Positions 44,486-52,198 of a DNA stretch of 64,000 nucleotides are shown here, piece after piece. This stretch comes from Pseudomonas azotoformans (lineage in GTDB: Bacteria; Pseudomonadota; Gammaproteobacteria; Pseudomonadales; Pseudomonadaceae). The DNA lies in the NCBI RefSeq assembly GCF_001579805.1, contig NZ_CP014546.1:4464001-4528000 (forward strand), read 5' to 3'. The position numbers were made by a program, and so were the translations under genes. Below the pieces are notes generated by a model. It made no database searches, was not told the DNA's origin, and saw only the letters and a list, made by a program, of their open reading frames with translations. Each line of letters starts with the position of its first letter. The first letter of the stretch is position 1.

Positions 44486-44826
44486 ATGCGTAGTTTAAAA
44501 CGCCCGAGATTCAAAAAATCAGGCCTCTAATTGCGATAGTGTTGATCGTCGTTATCGCAGGATTTGTGCTGAGGTACTACGAGGCAAAGGATGAGGCTAA
44601 TATTGCGTTTCAAGAGTATTTACGCTCAAACCAACAGATCGCTACTCAGATAGGCAATGTCGCTTCCTTAACATTGCTGAAGCGGTTCACATATTATAAA
44701 AGTGACACTGAGCCAGGTTTTCATCAGTACCTTTACTTGGTCAAAGGCGAGCACGGGAGCATGACTGTAGAAGTCAGAAGGATCGAGGGAAGTTCACATA
44801 TTGTGATCAGTGATATACAGCAGTAG
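44486..44826 (+). pseudogene. Small membrane protein, Coa1-like, frameshifted in an A-tract
   Basis: ATG 44486 (after AGGGA) reads MRSLKRPRFKK and runs to a TAA; shifting by one base at the A6 run (44513-44518) continues IRPLIAIVLIVVIAGFVLRYYEAKDE..., a membrane helix followed by a small soluble domain (LRSNQQIATQIGNVASLTLLKRF, YLYLVKGEHGSMTVEVRR) similar to the Coa1/Tim21-type domain. A single A insertion or deletion restores a protein of about 112 residues. It directly follows the RHS gene, the position of an immunity gene for a toxic tip. The frameshift may be real, a sequencing error or phase variation. Confidence 0.6.
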
Positions 44827-45249
44827 CAGTGCTGTTGAGGGCAGTAAAGAAGCTGAATTAATACCTGTTATGATTCTGGATTGGCAGTAAACACAGGTCT
44901 TGGCTTGCCAACCATCTTTGAGGGGGCGGACAGATTGGACGCTATTGCTTTGCGTACCGGTCTTTGCCGGATGGGTGAGCGCGTGTTTTCGATGCCCACT
45001 CTCCCCGGAATTAGCCCGGTAGTTGAGATGGGGCGACTTGGCTCTAATTTTGTTGAGCATTGAATGACTGCTTTTGGCCGGTGACTGCCAGTCGCGAACG
45101 GCAGTCACCGGCCAAAAGCGGACCATCAGCCCTAATGGCAACTGGCAAAAATGGAGTTATGGTTCGCCTACGAAAAGAGGGACATTCAGAGCTCCTGCTT
45201 TTTAGGTTAAATTGGCCTCAATACATGAACGGCAGGAGTTGGAAGCAGT
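44827..45249. other. Intergenic stretch with large hairpin
   Basis: About 420 bases without a supported gene. It contains a long perfect hairpin (45070-45119) and sequence of the type that often separates accessory genes in Pseudomonas. Confidence 0.5.
45070..45119. repeat. Perfect 20-base inverted repeat with 10-base loop
   Basis: GCTTTTGGCCGGTGACTGCC (45070-45089) and its exact complement (45100-45119) flank the loop AGTCGCGAAC. The sequence TTTTGGCCGG plus a CTGCC block recurs in another hairpin at 47607-47646, so these are members of one dispersed hairpin family, perhaps REP-like or MITE-like. Confidence 0.7.
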
Positions 45250-45705
45250 ATGAAGGACTCATATAAACAGATCGTAGCCCTGAGCAAAGGATCAGTACGA
45301 ACACTTCTCGACGAAAAGAAGGTTCTCATGTCCTACCTGTATAGCCAGGCGCTTACGCACTGTATAGAACATTCGGAAAAGCATGGTGATTACAGCCTTC
45401 TTGGTGCATTGGTGAACGTATTCGACGGTCGTGACTTTAAGCTGTTCGTTTCAGCATGGATCTGTGAACGCCTTGGGCTGACAAGCAAAATGGGGCCGGT
45501 GGGGGCCGTATTCGCAAGGAGCGGGAAACCTCCAAATACGCATATGAGCTTTAAGGTAAGTGTGGAAGAGTTCGCCGGAGCGAAATTTAAGGCAAAAGTA
45601 CCGGTGAAGCCTGTTTCTACGAAGGAGAGGAAGGCGCCAAAGCGTGTTGATATGCTCGACTCATGGGCGCGCCTGCCGGGTAGCTTCGGGCATGGGAAGC
45701 GATGA
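45250..45705 (+). CDS. Hypothetical protein, 151 residues
   Basis: Not recognised. ATG follows GGCAGGAGTTGGAAG. The N-terminal hundred residues are helical and neutral (SYLYSQALTHCIEHSEKHGDYSLLGALVNVFDGRDFKLFVSAWICERLGL), the C-terminal third is basic (FKAKVPVKPVSTKERKAPKRVD). Composition and small size suggest a phage- or island-borne nucleic-acid-binding protein. No signal or membrane segment. Lies between two hairpin-bearing gaps. Confidence 0.45.
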   Translation: MKDSYKQIVALSKGSVRTLLDEKKVLMSYLYSQALTHCIEHSEKHGDYSLLGALVNVFDGRDFKLFVSAWICERLGLTSKMGPVGAVFARSGKPPNTHMSFKVSVEEFAGAKFKAKVPVKPVSTKERKAPKRVDMLDSWARLPGSFGHGKR

Positions 45706-45808
45706 GCCAGCAGAATTCGTTTTGCTCACTCACGCCATCCGTAACGCTTTGCCTAACGCATTCGGCGGTCCATTTTGATGCGAGAATGAACCTATTGGTG
45801 GAGAGTAG

Positions 45809-46543
45809 ATGAGTACAACGACGGCCCTACAACTTCTAAAATCGGCGGAGCAAATACTTGAAGGTCTTCGAAGCCTTATTATTCGTGCTCGGCCCCCATT
45901 GGTTTCACCAGATCGTTTGCGGGTCAGCCTTGTACTAACCATTGCTGAGCAGTTTGAGGCAATGTTGCATTTGGCTAATGCCGATATGAGTACGCACGCA
46001 GCCACTCATGTGAGGTCAATGATCGAGGCACTCGTAGCTATGAAGATGCTTGAGACGAGTAACACCTATATTGACCAGATGCGATATGAAAAATTAAAAG
46101 GTGAGCGACGTGTCTACAAGGGGATAATTGCTGACCCTCATATTCCTGAATAATTGAAAATTTCAATAAAAGAAATGGACGATATCTGTCATTCCGAGTG
46201 TGAGGTTTTTCGTGCTGCCGGCCTCAAGCCCAAGAAAATAAGCGACGATATTGGTGCTGCCGGGTTAGGTCATTTAGTTGGACCTTATTCGAGGCTTCGT
46301 GCTTTCTCACATAACGATCTAGCCGTGCTAGCATTCCGACATCAGAATGAAACGAATATGGTCTATAAACAGGCTGATTCACCTAAGTTTGTAGAAACGA
46401 TCATTTCCACCTCGTTGATGGTACTGATGGATGCAACTGATAAATTTGGCAGGCTTGCCAAATTTCCTGACAACCACTTCCATACAGTTTTTGCGGAGAT
46501 GAATGCGAAGTGGGTTGATGTTCTTTCACGACGCGTGGGGTGA
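45809..46543 (+). pseudogene. DUF5677-like protein split by an in-frame TAA
   Basis: ATG 45809 after TGGTGGAGAG opens 114 codons ending in TAA at 46151-46153; the very same frame then continues for 129 codons to 46543 with no frame change. The joined protein (about 244 residues) is uniformly helical: LVLTIAEQFEAMLHLANADMSTHAATHVRSMIEALVAMKML, then ISIKEMDDICHSECEVFRAAGL..., YSRLRAFSHNDLAVLAFRHQ. The helical pattern with RSMIEALV and a central SHND motif resembles DUF5677/HEPN-like proteins found in accessory loci. A point mutation (for example GAA or CAA to TAA) explains it. Readthrough cannot be excluded. Confidence 0.6.
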
Positions 46544-46567
46544 AGTTCTGGGTTGCGTGGTTATTTT

Positions 46568-46614
46568 GAATCACCCCCTAATTTCCTGGAGGCATCCGAC
46601 TGGCTCCTTTTGGC
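46568..46614. repeat. Copy A of a short dispersed repeat
   Basis: This segment, with TAATTTCC and CGACTGGCTCCTTTTGGC, is repeated with minor changes at 47565-47610, on both sides of the intervening gene. The second copy leads directly into a hairpin. Confidence 0.5.
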
Positions 46615-46810
46615 TGATAAGGGGCAGCAATCGTTTCAATCATCGGCCTGGCTCATGCGTCGTTTGCGTCTGACTTGACCCTACGCATGCTCAACGAATG
46701 TGACCATCACCGAGACGGGGATAACGGGCTGATCGCGCGACTGGCCTGTCAGGCGTACGTAAGAGCGTTGATGCTGTAACCTACATGTCCGCAGAGCATC
46801 TGAAATAAAG

Positions 46811-47476
46811 CTAGTCTAGAAAAACTGTGCTCATGCTTTTTCTCTTTCTTGAGTTGAACAAATCAAATATGGTCTTGTTGGCCTCAATAAATCTTGTTTT
46901 CCATTGCTGAATGGTATTGTCGTTTGATTTGTGGACGTAAAAATTTATCAGGCAGTTATGAAGGTAATGGAGAGACGTTAAGTACTCGTTTATTGCATCC
47001 ATCAGTTTGACGTGCTCGACGGCTGAGTCCTGGCTCAATGAAGCCCCCCAAAAGCCAAGCTCGCTATTAACGGAAGTAAGAGATTGGGAATAGAGTTTCA
47101 GTTCGTTGTTCTTATCAACTACTTTCTCTAAATTAGACTTTGCTTGAGAATCACTAGGCACCAGCATACCAGCTTCCGGGACAAGATTGAACAGCAGATT
47201 TGCTATTTGCACTGTGGTTGATTCGATCTGAACAAGTGTTGAAATATATAGCTTCTTTGTTGAGTATGCGTCTTCTCTAATCTTTTGTTTGTGCCATCCT
47301 ATATATGTGACGACAGCTAGAATGAGAGCTACTACCGTAGCGACTCCGGAAAGGGCCTCAGCCCAACCTGAAGGACTTAACAAACCTTTTGCTACTAGTC
47401 CGAAAAATAAACCAGTCGCGAACGAGCACGCTATCAGGATAGGTAGGACAAAACGGCGATTCGAAATAGCGGCCAT
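46811..47476 (-). CDS. Membrane protein of unknown function, 221 residues
   Basis: Two membrane helices near the N-terminus (about 9-30 FVLPILIACSFATGLFFGLVAKG and 38-60 EALSGVATVVALILAVVTYIGW) are followed by a long helical soluble domain (about 65-221) with coiled-coil character. No catalytic motif. This layout, two short helices plus a cytosolic helical domain, is common among phage-island and conflict-associated hypothetical proteins, but no family is recognised. It is flanked by the two copies of a dispersed repeat, which suggests acquisition as a unit. Confidence 0.55.
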   Translation of the reverse strand: MAAISNRRFVLPILIACSFATGLFFGLVAKGLLSPSGWAEALSGVATVVALILAVVTYIGWHKQKIREDAYSTKKLYISTLVQIESTTVQIANLLFNLVPEAGMLVPSDSQAKSNLEKVVDKNNELKLYSQSLTSVNSELGFWGASLSQDSAVEHVKLMDAINEYLTSLHYLHNCLINFYVHKSNDNTIQQWKTRFIEANKTIFDLFNSRKRKSMSTVFLD

Positions 47477-47564
47477 GCTTCACCAAAGATCTAGGAGTCA
47501 GATCCATTGTGGATCATCAAGTGATTGTTTGGGAGGCCTTATAGGTTTTTTGCAGGGTAGATGC

Positions 47565-47646
47565 GAATCGCCCGTAATTTCCCAGATGCCTTCGACTGGC
47601 TCCTTTTGGCCGGAAGCTGCCCTTCACGAAAGACAGCTTCCGGCCA
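47565..47646. repeat. Copy B of the dispersed repeat with hairpin
   Basis: Bases 47565-47610 match 46568-46614. They run into a perfect 13-base inverted repeat, TGGCCGGAAGCTG (47607-47619) and CAGCTTCCGGCCA (47634-47646), with a 14-base loop. The start of the stem (TTTTGGCCGG) is shared with the larger hairpin at 45070. Confidence 0.6.
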
Positions 47647-47754
47647 GGAGCAGGCACTCACTTCCATGAGAAAGAGCCAAGCTGCAGACGGGGCAGCCCT
47701 TCTTGGCTCTGAACATGACCCGTTGGCGTTACACAGTTTTCTAGGTGGAAACGA

Positions 47755-48063
47755 TCATTTAGTAATTCTCTCATGAGCTTGCCTGCTATCGCTCGGCGCT
47801 TGGACGCGTTCTTCAAGACTGTAATCTCGTATCACGGGAGCAGTGCGCGATGCGTAGTTACTGAAAACCTCCTTACGACCGACTAATTGGGCGGCACGAT
47901 GCATCTCAAGGCCGCGCCACCGCTTGATAGCCTCTTCGTCACGCCAAAACGACAACGATAGTACCTTCCCTGGTTCACTCAGGCTTTGGAAACGCTCTAC
48001 GGAGATGAAACCATCCACCTCTGTCAGCAAAGGTTTCAGTCCAGCGGCAAGGTCAAGATAACG
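47755..48063 (-). pseudogene. Antibiotic biosynthesis monooxygenase-domain protein, 5'-truncated
   Basis: About 100 codons of an ABM-domain protein: YLDLAAGLKPLLTEVDGFISVERFQSLSEPGKVLSLSFWRDEEAIKRWRGLEMHRAAQ. The beginning (the first strand and about 15 residues) is missing: at 48063/48064 the sequence changes to the second AbiEi copy on the opposite strand. The rest, including the C-terminal extension, looks normal. Without its N-terminal strand and start codon it is probably not made. Confidence 0.7.
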
Positions 48064-48492
48064 ATGCGCCCTAGGCTGAGTGAGTATACCGGTAAGAAGA
48101 TTCGAGCTAGCCCGATATCAGTCATGGAAATGGTTGCAAGGGCCATAGGCGAGACAATCCAGGTTCATGGAGTAGAAGCTGCACGTAGACTGGGAATCAG
48201 CACCCAGATGCAGGTTCTACCGACTTACTACACCAGCGGGTCGACACGAGAAATCAAAATAGGCAACGCGGTAGTTCGGTTGCGTCATTCGTCTTGGCAA
48301 CGACTCCAGCAAGCAGGGACGCCAGTAGGCTTAGCCTTGATTGCGCTGCTGTATCTCGGGAAAGAAGGCGTGAATGAGCAAGCCATCAGTAAGGTCCTCA
48401 GCTCGCTTAGCGCCGAGGAATTGAGCAAGCTCATGGCTTGTAAGATGCCCATGTGGGCTCGAAAGGCATTGGCCTGTTTTGCTCAGGAATGA
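48064..48492 (+). pseudogene. AbiEi-like antitoxin, N-terminally truncated second copy
   Basis: 429 bases aligning without gaps to 25763-26191, the C-terminal 142 codons of the full-length AbiEi-like gene; identity is very high at both DNA and protein level (MRPRLSEYTGKKIRASPIS..., YYTSGSTREIKIGNAV). The winged-helix N-terminus is absent; the copy begins exactly at the codon for Met in MRPK/MRPR and abuts the truncated ABM gene. An ATG is therefore present but no clear ribosome site. No AbiEii toxin follows. A solo IS3-type end lies 25 bases downstream. Confidence 0.75.
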
Positions 48493-48517
48493 TTAGCTAG
48501 CGTGTGCAGGTGTTATA

Positions 48518-48550
48518 AATCGCTCCGGGTTTCATAGACACCTCTTTGCC
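48518..48550. repeat. Solo inverted repeat of the IS3-family element
   Basis: 33 bases match the terminal repeat read inward from the right end of the IS3 element (27387-27419, reverse strand) with two mismatches: AATCGCTCCGGG... TAGACACCTCTTTGCC. Similarity stops there, so only the end remains. Orientation relative to the AbiEi copy is the same as at 26189. Confidence 0.75.
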
Positions 48551-48786
48551 ATAAAGTATCTCGTGCGTATGGGGTTCAACAAAAACCGATGATTCATGTT
48601 GCCGGACGCCATGTGAGCCGTTAAATCCCTGGCGATCTTGGGTGACGCATCCGAATATCCCTAAGGGGAGGCTGATCGCCAAGAGGTCTTGGAGCGGGCG
48701 CATTCAAGGCACACAATATCAAGCATGGTTTCGTCGCTGAATCAGAGTTACAGAGTCCCGCCAGCCGCAGCCCGTACGTGAAGGCC

Positions 48787-49239
48787 TTACCTTTTTAGGT
48801 CTCGCTCATCAGAAAATAAAATTTCATACGGTTTCAGATGCAAGTCAGCATCGCTCCTCAGTGAATAATTCATTCCGTTTTCGACCTGATAGACGATGAA
48901 GCGCGAGCCATCTCGTGGGTCAGCAGCGATCCTCACCATAGTAAGTGGTTCCATGAGCCACGTAGATTGGCCATTCACGTGAGGAGGCGTTACTAGATGA
49001 ACCTGCTCGACCCGCACACGGTTCGATTGGGCATCGATGAACTGTTTCAGCTCGTGAGCGTGGTAGATCATAAGCATGCTGGCATAGTTCTCCCGGCCGG
49101 ACCTGCGGCTTACCTGAAGATATATCCAAGGGAGCAGCAACTCTTGCTCAACGAAACTCCAAACCTTCTGGACGGTGTGTGATTTTTTGGTGTCGGGCGC
49201 GTCGAAGGTGATCTCTGCCCCTGGGTAAGTAGTAAACAT
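48787..49239 (-). CDS. Hypothetical protein, 150 residues, divergent from XRE regulator
   Basis: Not recognised. ATG 49239 is preferred over 49263 because GAGGGG lies seven bases before it. The protein starts MFTTYPGAEITFDAPDTKKSHTVQKVWSFVEQEL and is mixed alpha/beta with a basic, aromatic middle; no signal or membrane helix. It is divergent from a small XRE regulator with 86 bases between starts, which suggests that the regulator controls it. The antitoxin/toxin relation cannot be established. Confidence 0.5.
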   Translation of the reverse strand: MFTTYPGAEITFDAPDTKKSHTVQKVWSFVEQELLLPWIYLQVSRRSGRENYASMLMIYHAHELKQFIDAQSNRVRVEQVHLVTPPHVNGQSTWLMEPLTMVRIAADPRDGSRFIVYQVENGMNYSLRSDADLHLKPYEILFSDERDLKR

Positions 49240-49325
49240 GGCACGCCCCTCAAAAATGAACACTATAGATTGTAGCTCTATAGGACTCCATAGCGCCTCA
49301 TCGTTCCTTTTGCGAGATCAGCAAA

Positions 49326-49625
49326 TTGGAACTCAACATTGCGTTCGGCTTGGCGCTGAAACAGATTCGAAACGGCAGAAATCTCACCCAGGAAGATTTC
49401 GCTATGGTGAGCAGCCGCACATATCTGAGCACGCTGGAGCGCGGCCTTAAGAGCCCAACCCTTGAGAAAATTGATCAGATTGCAGGGGTTTTGGGCGTCC
49501 ACCCGCTGACAATTCTTTTGGCCACGTACGCTGACAAAGAGAGTCCCGATAACGTCGAGCTTCTGCTTCAAAAAATTGGGGACGAGACGAGAACTCTCAC
49601 ACTAGTTAGCCGAGCAAAAGATTAG
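49326..49625 (+). CDS. XRE-family helix-turn-helix regulator
   Basis: A 99-residue protein dominated by one Cro/C1-type HTH (residues about 8-65: FGLALKQIRNGRNLTQEDFAMVSSRTYLSTLERGLKSPTLEKIDQIAGVLGVHPLTIL). The TTG start at 49326 is chosen because it gives the usual short N-terminus; no ATG is available. The C-terminal tail is too short for a ligand domain. This type of stand-alone regulator is frequent on Pseudomonas islands. Likely binds the divergent promoter region before the 150-residue gene. Confidence 0.8.
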   Translation: MELNIAFGLALKQIRNGRNLTQEDFAMVSSRTYLSTLERGLKSPTLEKIDQIAGVLGVHPLTILLATYADKESPDNVELLLQKIGDETRTLTLVSRAKD

Positions 49626-49731
49626 AGGGGGAGGGGGGCATTAGTTATGCGACACCACGCCATCCCGCACTCGGACGCCACCGACGCGCTCAAGTGAGCC
49701 GAGTTTCTCGCATAACGCACAGTGCGTCGGT

Positions 49732-50202
49732 TCATTGGTAAATCCCCAGAGCGACTCGCTCTAGATAGTCCTCAACTACTTTAAACCCCAGCGGGTTGTC
49801 GACCATATCAAGAGGGACATTGCCTGCTAAGTTCCTGCAGGGCTTTTCAAGCCATTCTTCAGCGAGCTGCAAATTGCCAAAGACGGTCGTTGCGTGGTCG
49901 AGAACTCTGGCGAACTGAAAGGCCACAGCGCTCTGGGAAGCACTAAGCCGAGAAGCTACCTCATTTTTTTCCCAATGTTTTTCTCCGACGGACGCTCCGT
50001 AGATTCGCTCAATAATCTCTGATGACGAGTAAAGCCTAGAAATCGAGACCATGGCCCGGACATCTTGCAGCGTGAAACCGTCCTTCGCGAGCATGAAAAT
50101 CCGGAGATCGCTTAGCTGATCAATTCTGTTTTGAGTAAGATAATCTGTTGCCTTGGCAGACATAAGAGGTGATTTAGGCATTTGAGGCCGACTAGAAACC
50201 AT
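49732..50202 (-). CDS. MbcA/ParS/Xre-type antitoxin (DUF2384), apparently orphan
   Basis: A 156-residue protein with an N-terminal helical domain and the C-terminal toxin-binding domain: RVLDHATTVFGNLQLAEEWLEKPCRNLAGNVPLDMVDNPLGFKVVEDYLERVALGIY, which is the MbcA/ParS signature (AxxWLxxPxxxLGGxxPxxL). Such antitoxins neutralise RES-domain NAD+-degrading toxins. No RES gene is adjacent on either side. The start at 50202 is chosen after GAGTGATCC; 50211 (GTG) is an alternative. It may regulate other loci or be a leftover antitoxin. Confidence 0.75.
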   Translation of the reverse strand: MVSSRPQMPKSPLMSAKATDYLTQNRIDQLSDLRIFMLAKDGFTLQDVRAMVSISRLYSSSEIIERIYGASVGEKHWEKNEVASRLSASQSAVAFQFARVLDHATTVFGNLQLAEEWLEKPCRNLAGNVPLDMVDNPLGFKVVEDYLERVALGIYQ

Positions 50203-50743
50203 AAGGATCACTCTGAATCGGGGGTGGACCTATCAAGGCTAGCTCGATTATGTACTGAATGGGATGCATGCGTGCAATCTAGAAGAAACATACATCCGAC
50301 AGCGTAGCTTCAAACTGGGAGCTGCAACGCTCAGCGGCATTTCGCCTGCCGGGAGAAATGGAAAAGGAAGCGTGCAGAACCAATCACCAGAGTCACGAAT
50401 TTGAACAAATTTTTACCCCCACAGTTTCAAATTTTCGAACACAAAGGCAGCAATAGGGATATTCAGACTCGGAAAGTTTCAAAATCGCGCAGTCGCAGGA
50501 CTCTCAACAGACGCCACCCGCACATTCAACTGAAGTCTAACGATTAAATATCCGCCATTTACGTCGCTATCTACGATTAGTACATCAATTGTGTCCCTTC
50601 ATGGCTAGAAGTCTACGAAAAGCGTCGGTAGCAGGTGTTTAGAGGTTCCAAAATGGCCAAAAAGTCCAAAAAATCTGTCGGTGCGGGATTCATGATCGAG
50701 GCTGGCGGGAGAATGGGCAACCCCTGACTTTGGAGTGATCGTG
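50203..50743. other. Right junction of the accessory region
   Basis: About 540 bases with no supported gene. A 24-codon frame, ATGGCCAAAAAGTCC... at about 50653-50727, may be a vestige. The change from AT-rich island style to GC-rich core style occurs here, so an attachment or recombination junction is likely within it. No direct repeat to the integrase side was found by eye. Confidence 0.4.
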
Positions 50744-51670
50744 ATGCCTGTTTCTACCGTGGCTGCGTTGCAAATCGGTTCCTTGCCCGGCGGCAAGGCT
50801 GAAACCCTGGCGCAAATACTGGGTTATGAAGACGAAATTGCCCGTAGCGGTGCGCAATTGGTGGTCATGCCGGAGGCGTTGCTCGGTGGCTATCCCAAGG
50901 GCGAAGGGTTCGGCACGCAATTGGGTTACCGCCTGCCGGAAGGGCGTGAAGCCTTTGCCCGCTATTTTGCCAATGCTATCGATGTGCCAGGCCCTGAAAC
51001 ACAGGCGCTGGCCGGGCTGTCGGCACGCACCGGCGCCAGCCTGGTTCTGGGTGTGATCGAGCGCAGCGGTAGCACGCTGTATTGCACCGTGCTGTATTTC
51101 GAACCGACGGTTGGGCTGGTGGCCAAGCACCGCAAATTAATGCCGACCGGTACCGAACGGCTGATCTGGGGCAAGGGCGACGGCTCGACCCTGCCGGTGA
51201 TCGATACGGCTGTGGGACGTGTCGGCGGCGCGGTGTGCTGGGAAAACATGATGCCGTTGCTGCGCACGGCGATGTACGCCAAGGGCGTGGAGGTGTGGTG
51301 CGCGCCGACGGTTGATGAGCGCGAGATGTGGCAGGTGAGCATGCGCCATGTGGCCCATGAAGGGCGCTGTTTTGTGGTGAGTGCGTGCCAGGTGCAGGCG
51401 TCGCCCGAGGCGTTGGGCATCGAGGTTGCCAACTGGCCGGCTGAGCGACCGTTGATCGCAGGGGGCAGTGTGATCGTCGGCCCCATGGGCGACATTCTGG
51501 CGGGGCCGTTGCTGGGGGAAGTCGGGCTGCTGACGGCGCAAATCAACACGGAGGATTTGGTGCGTGCGCGGTATGACTATGACGTGGTGGGGCATTACGC
51601 CCGGCCGGATGTATTCGAGTTGGTGGTGGATGAGCGTGCCAGGCCAGGCGTGCGCTACATCACCGACTAA
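50744..51670 (+). CDS. Nitrilase-family C-N hydrolase
   Basis: A 308-residue carbon-nitrogen hydrolase. The Glu-Lys-Cys triad is visible: Glu in [14 protein letters not shown], Lys in [12 protein letters not shown], Cys in [14 protein letters not shown]. The CWENMMP context marks the nitrilase branch (nitrile to acid plus ammonia) rather than amidases. ATG 50744 follows TGGAG; upstream GTG codons at 50741 and 50735 are less well placed. Single gene; a small inverted repeat after it likely terminates it against the convergent lipoprotein gene. Substrate is probably an aromatic or aliphatic nitrile. Confidence 0.92.
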   Translation: MPVSTVAALQIGSLPGGKAETLAQILGYEDEIARSGAQLVVMPEALLGGYPKGEGFGTQLGYRLPEGREAFARYFANAIDVPGPETQALAGLSARTGASLVLGVIERSGSTLYCTVLYFEPTVGLVAKHRKLMPTGTERLIWGKGDGSTLPVIDTAVGRVGGAVCWENMMPLLRTAMYAKGVEVWCAPTVDEREMWQVSMRHVAHEGRCFVVSACQVQASPEALGIEVANWPAERPLIAGGSVIVGPMGDILAGPLLGEVGLLTAQINTEDLVRARYDYDVVGHYARPDVFELVVDERARPGVRYITD

Positions 51671-51724
51671 AACACTACTGTGGCTCGCCACAACCACAGG
51701 TCAGCAATGTTAGTTGCATGGCGT

Positions 51725-52186
51725 TTACCAGGTAGCGGTATTCGGCAGGTCCAGTGTGCCACGGTCGACAAAACGCATCGTGCCAAACAGCCCACCGGCC
51801 AGCTTGCCCCGCAGCACATAGGGCAGATTGTTCAAACTCTGGGTCTGGCTCAGGCCCAGGGTCTGGCGCAACACCGAAAACGCCGAAACACTCACCGGCA
51901 CCATCAGAACGGTCTCGGAAAAGCGAGGGATGGAACCGCGTTGATCACTCACCCCCGACGCCAGCGGCCGGCCATTGACCTCCAGGTCCAGGGCGACGCC
52001 GTTGTAGTCGATCGCCGTTTCATTGGGGTTCTGTACCCGCAGTTTCACGGCGAAACGCACTTCCAGGTCCTGGCTTTGCAGGGGCTCGATGCCCACCACG
52101 TTGATGTTTACCGGGTCGCGGTTGGGGAACAGCGCGCAGGCGCTCAGGGTCAGCAGCAACAGCGATAGAACCATGAGCTTGCGCAT
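51725..52186 (-). CDS. LEA type 2 family lipoprotein
   Basis: A 153-residue lipoprotein with signal KLMVLSLLLLTLSAC (lipobox LSAC) and an immunoglobulin-like LEA14/WHy domain (residues about 30-150: VNINVVGIEPLQSQDLEVRFAVKLRVQNPNETAIDYNGVALDLEVNG). Function unknown; such envelope lipoproteins are common in Pseudomonas and have been linked to stress. It starts twelve bases after the purine permease stop, so both are probably cotranscribed. Confidence 0.85.
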   Translation of the reverse strand: MRKLMVLSLLLLTLSACALFPNRDPVNINVVGIEPLQSQDLEVRFAVKLRVQNPNETAIDYNGVALDLEVNGRPLASGVSDQRGSIPRFSETVLMVPVSVSAFSVLRQTLGLSQTQSLNNLPYVLRGKLAGGLFGTMRFVDRGTLDLPNTATW

Positions 52187-52198
52187 ATAACAGTGCTC

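Noticed and set aside
44881..45063. 60-codon frame after the RHS region
   Set aside because: No start signal; part of a repeat-rich gap.
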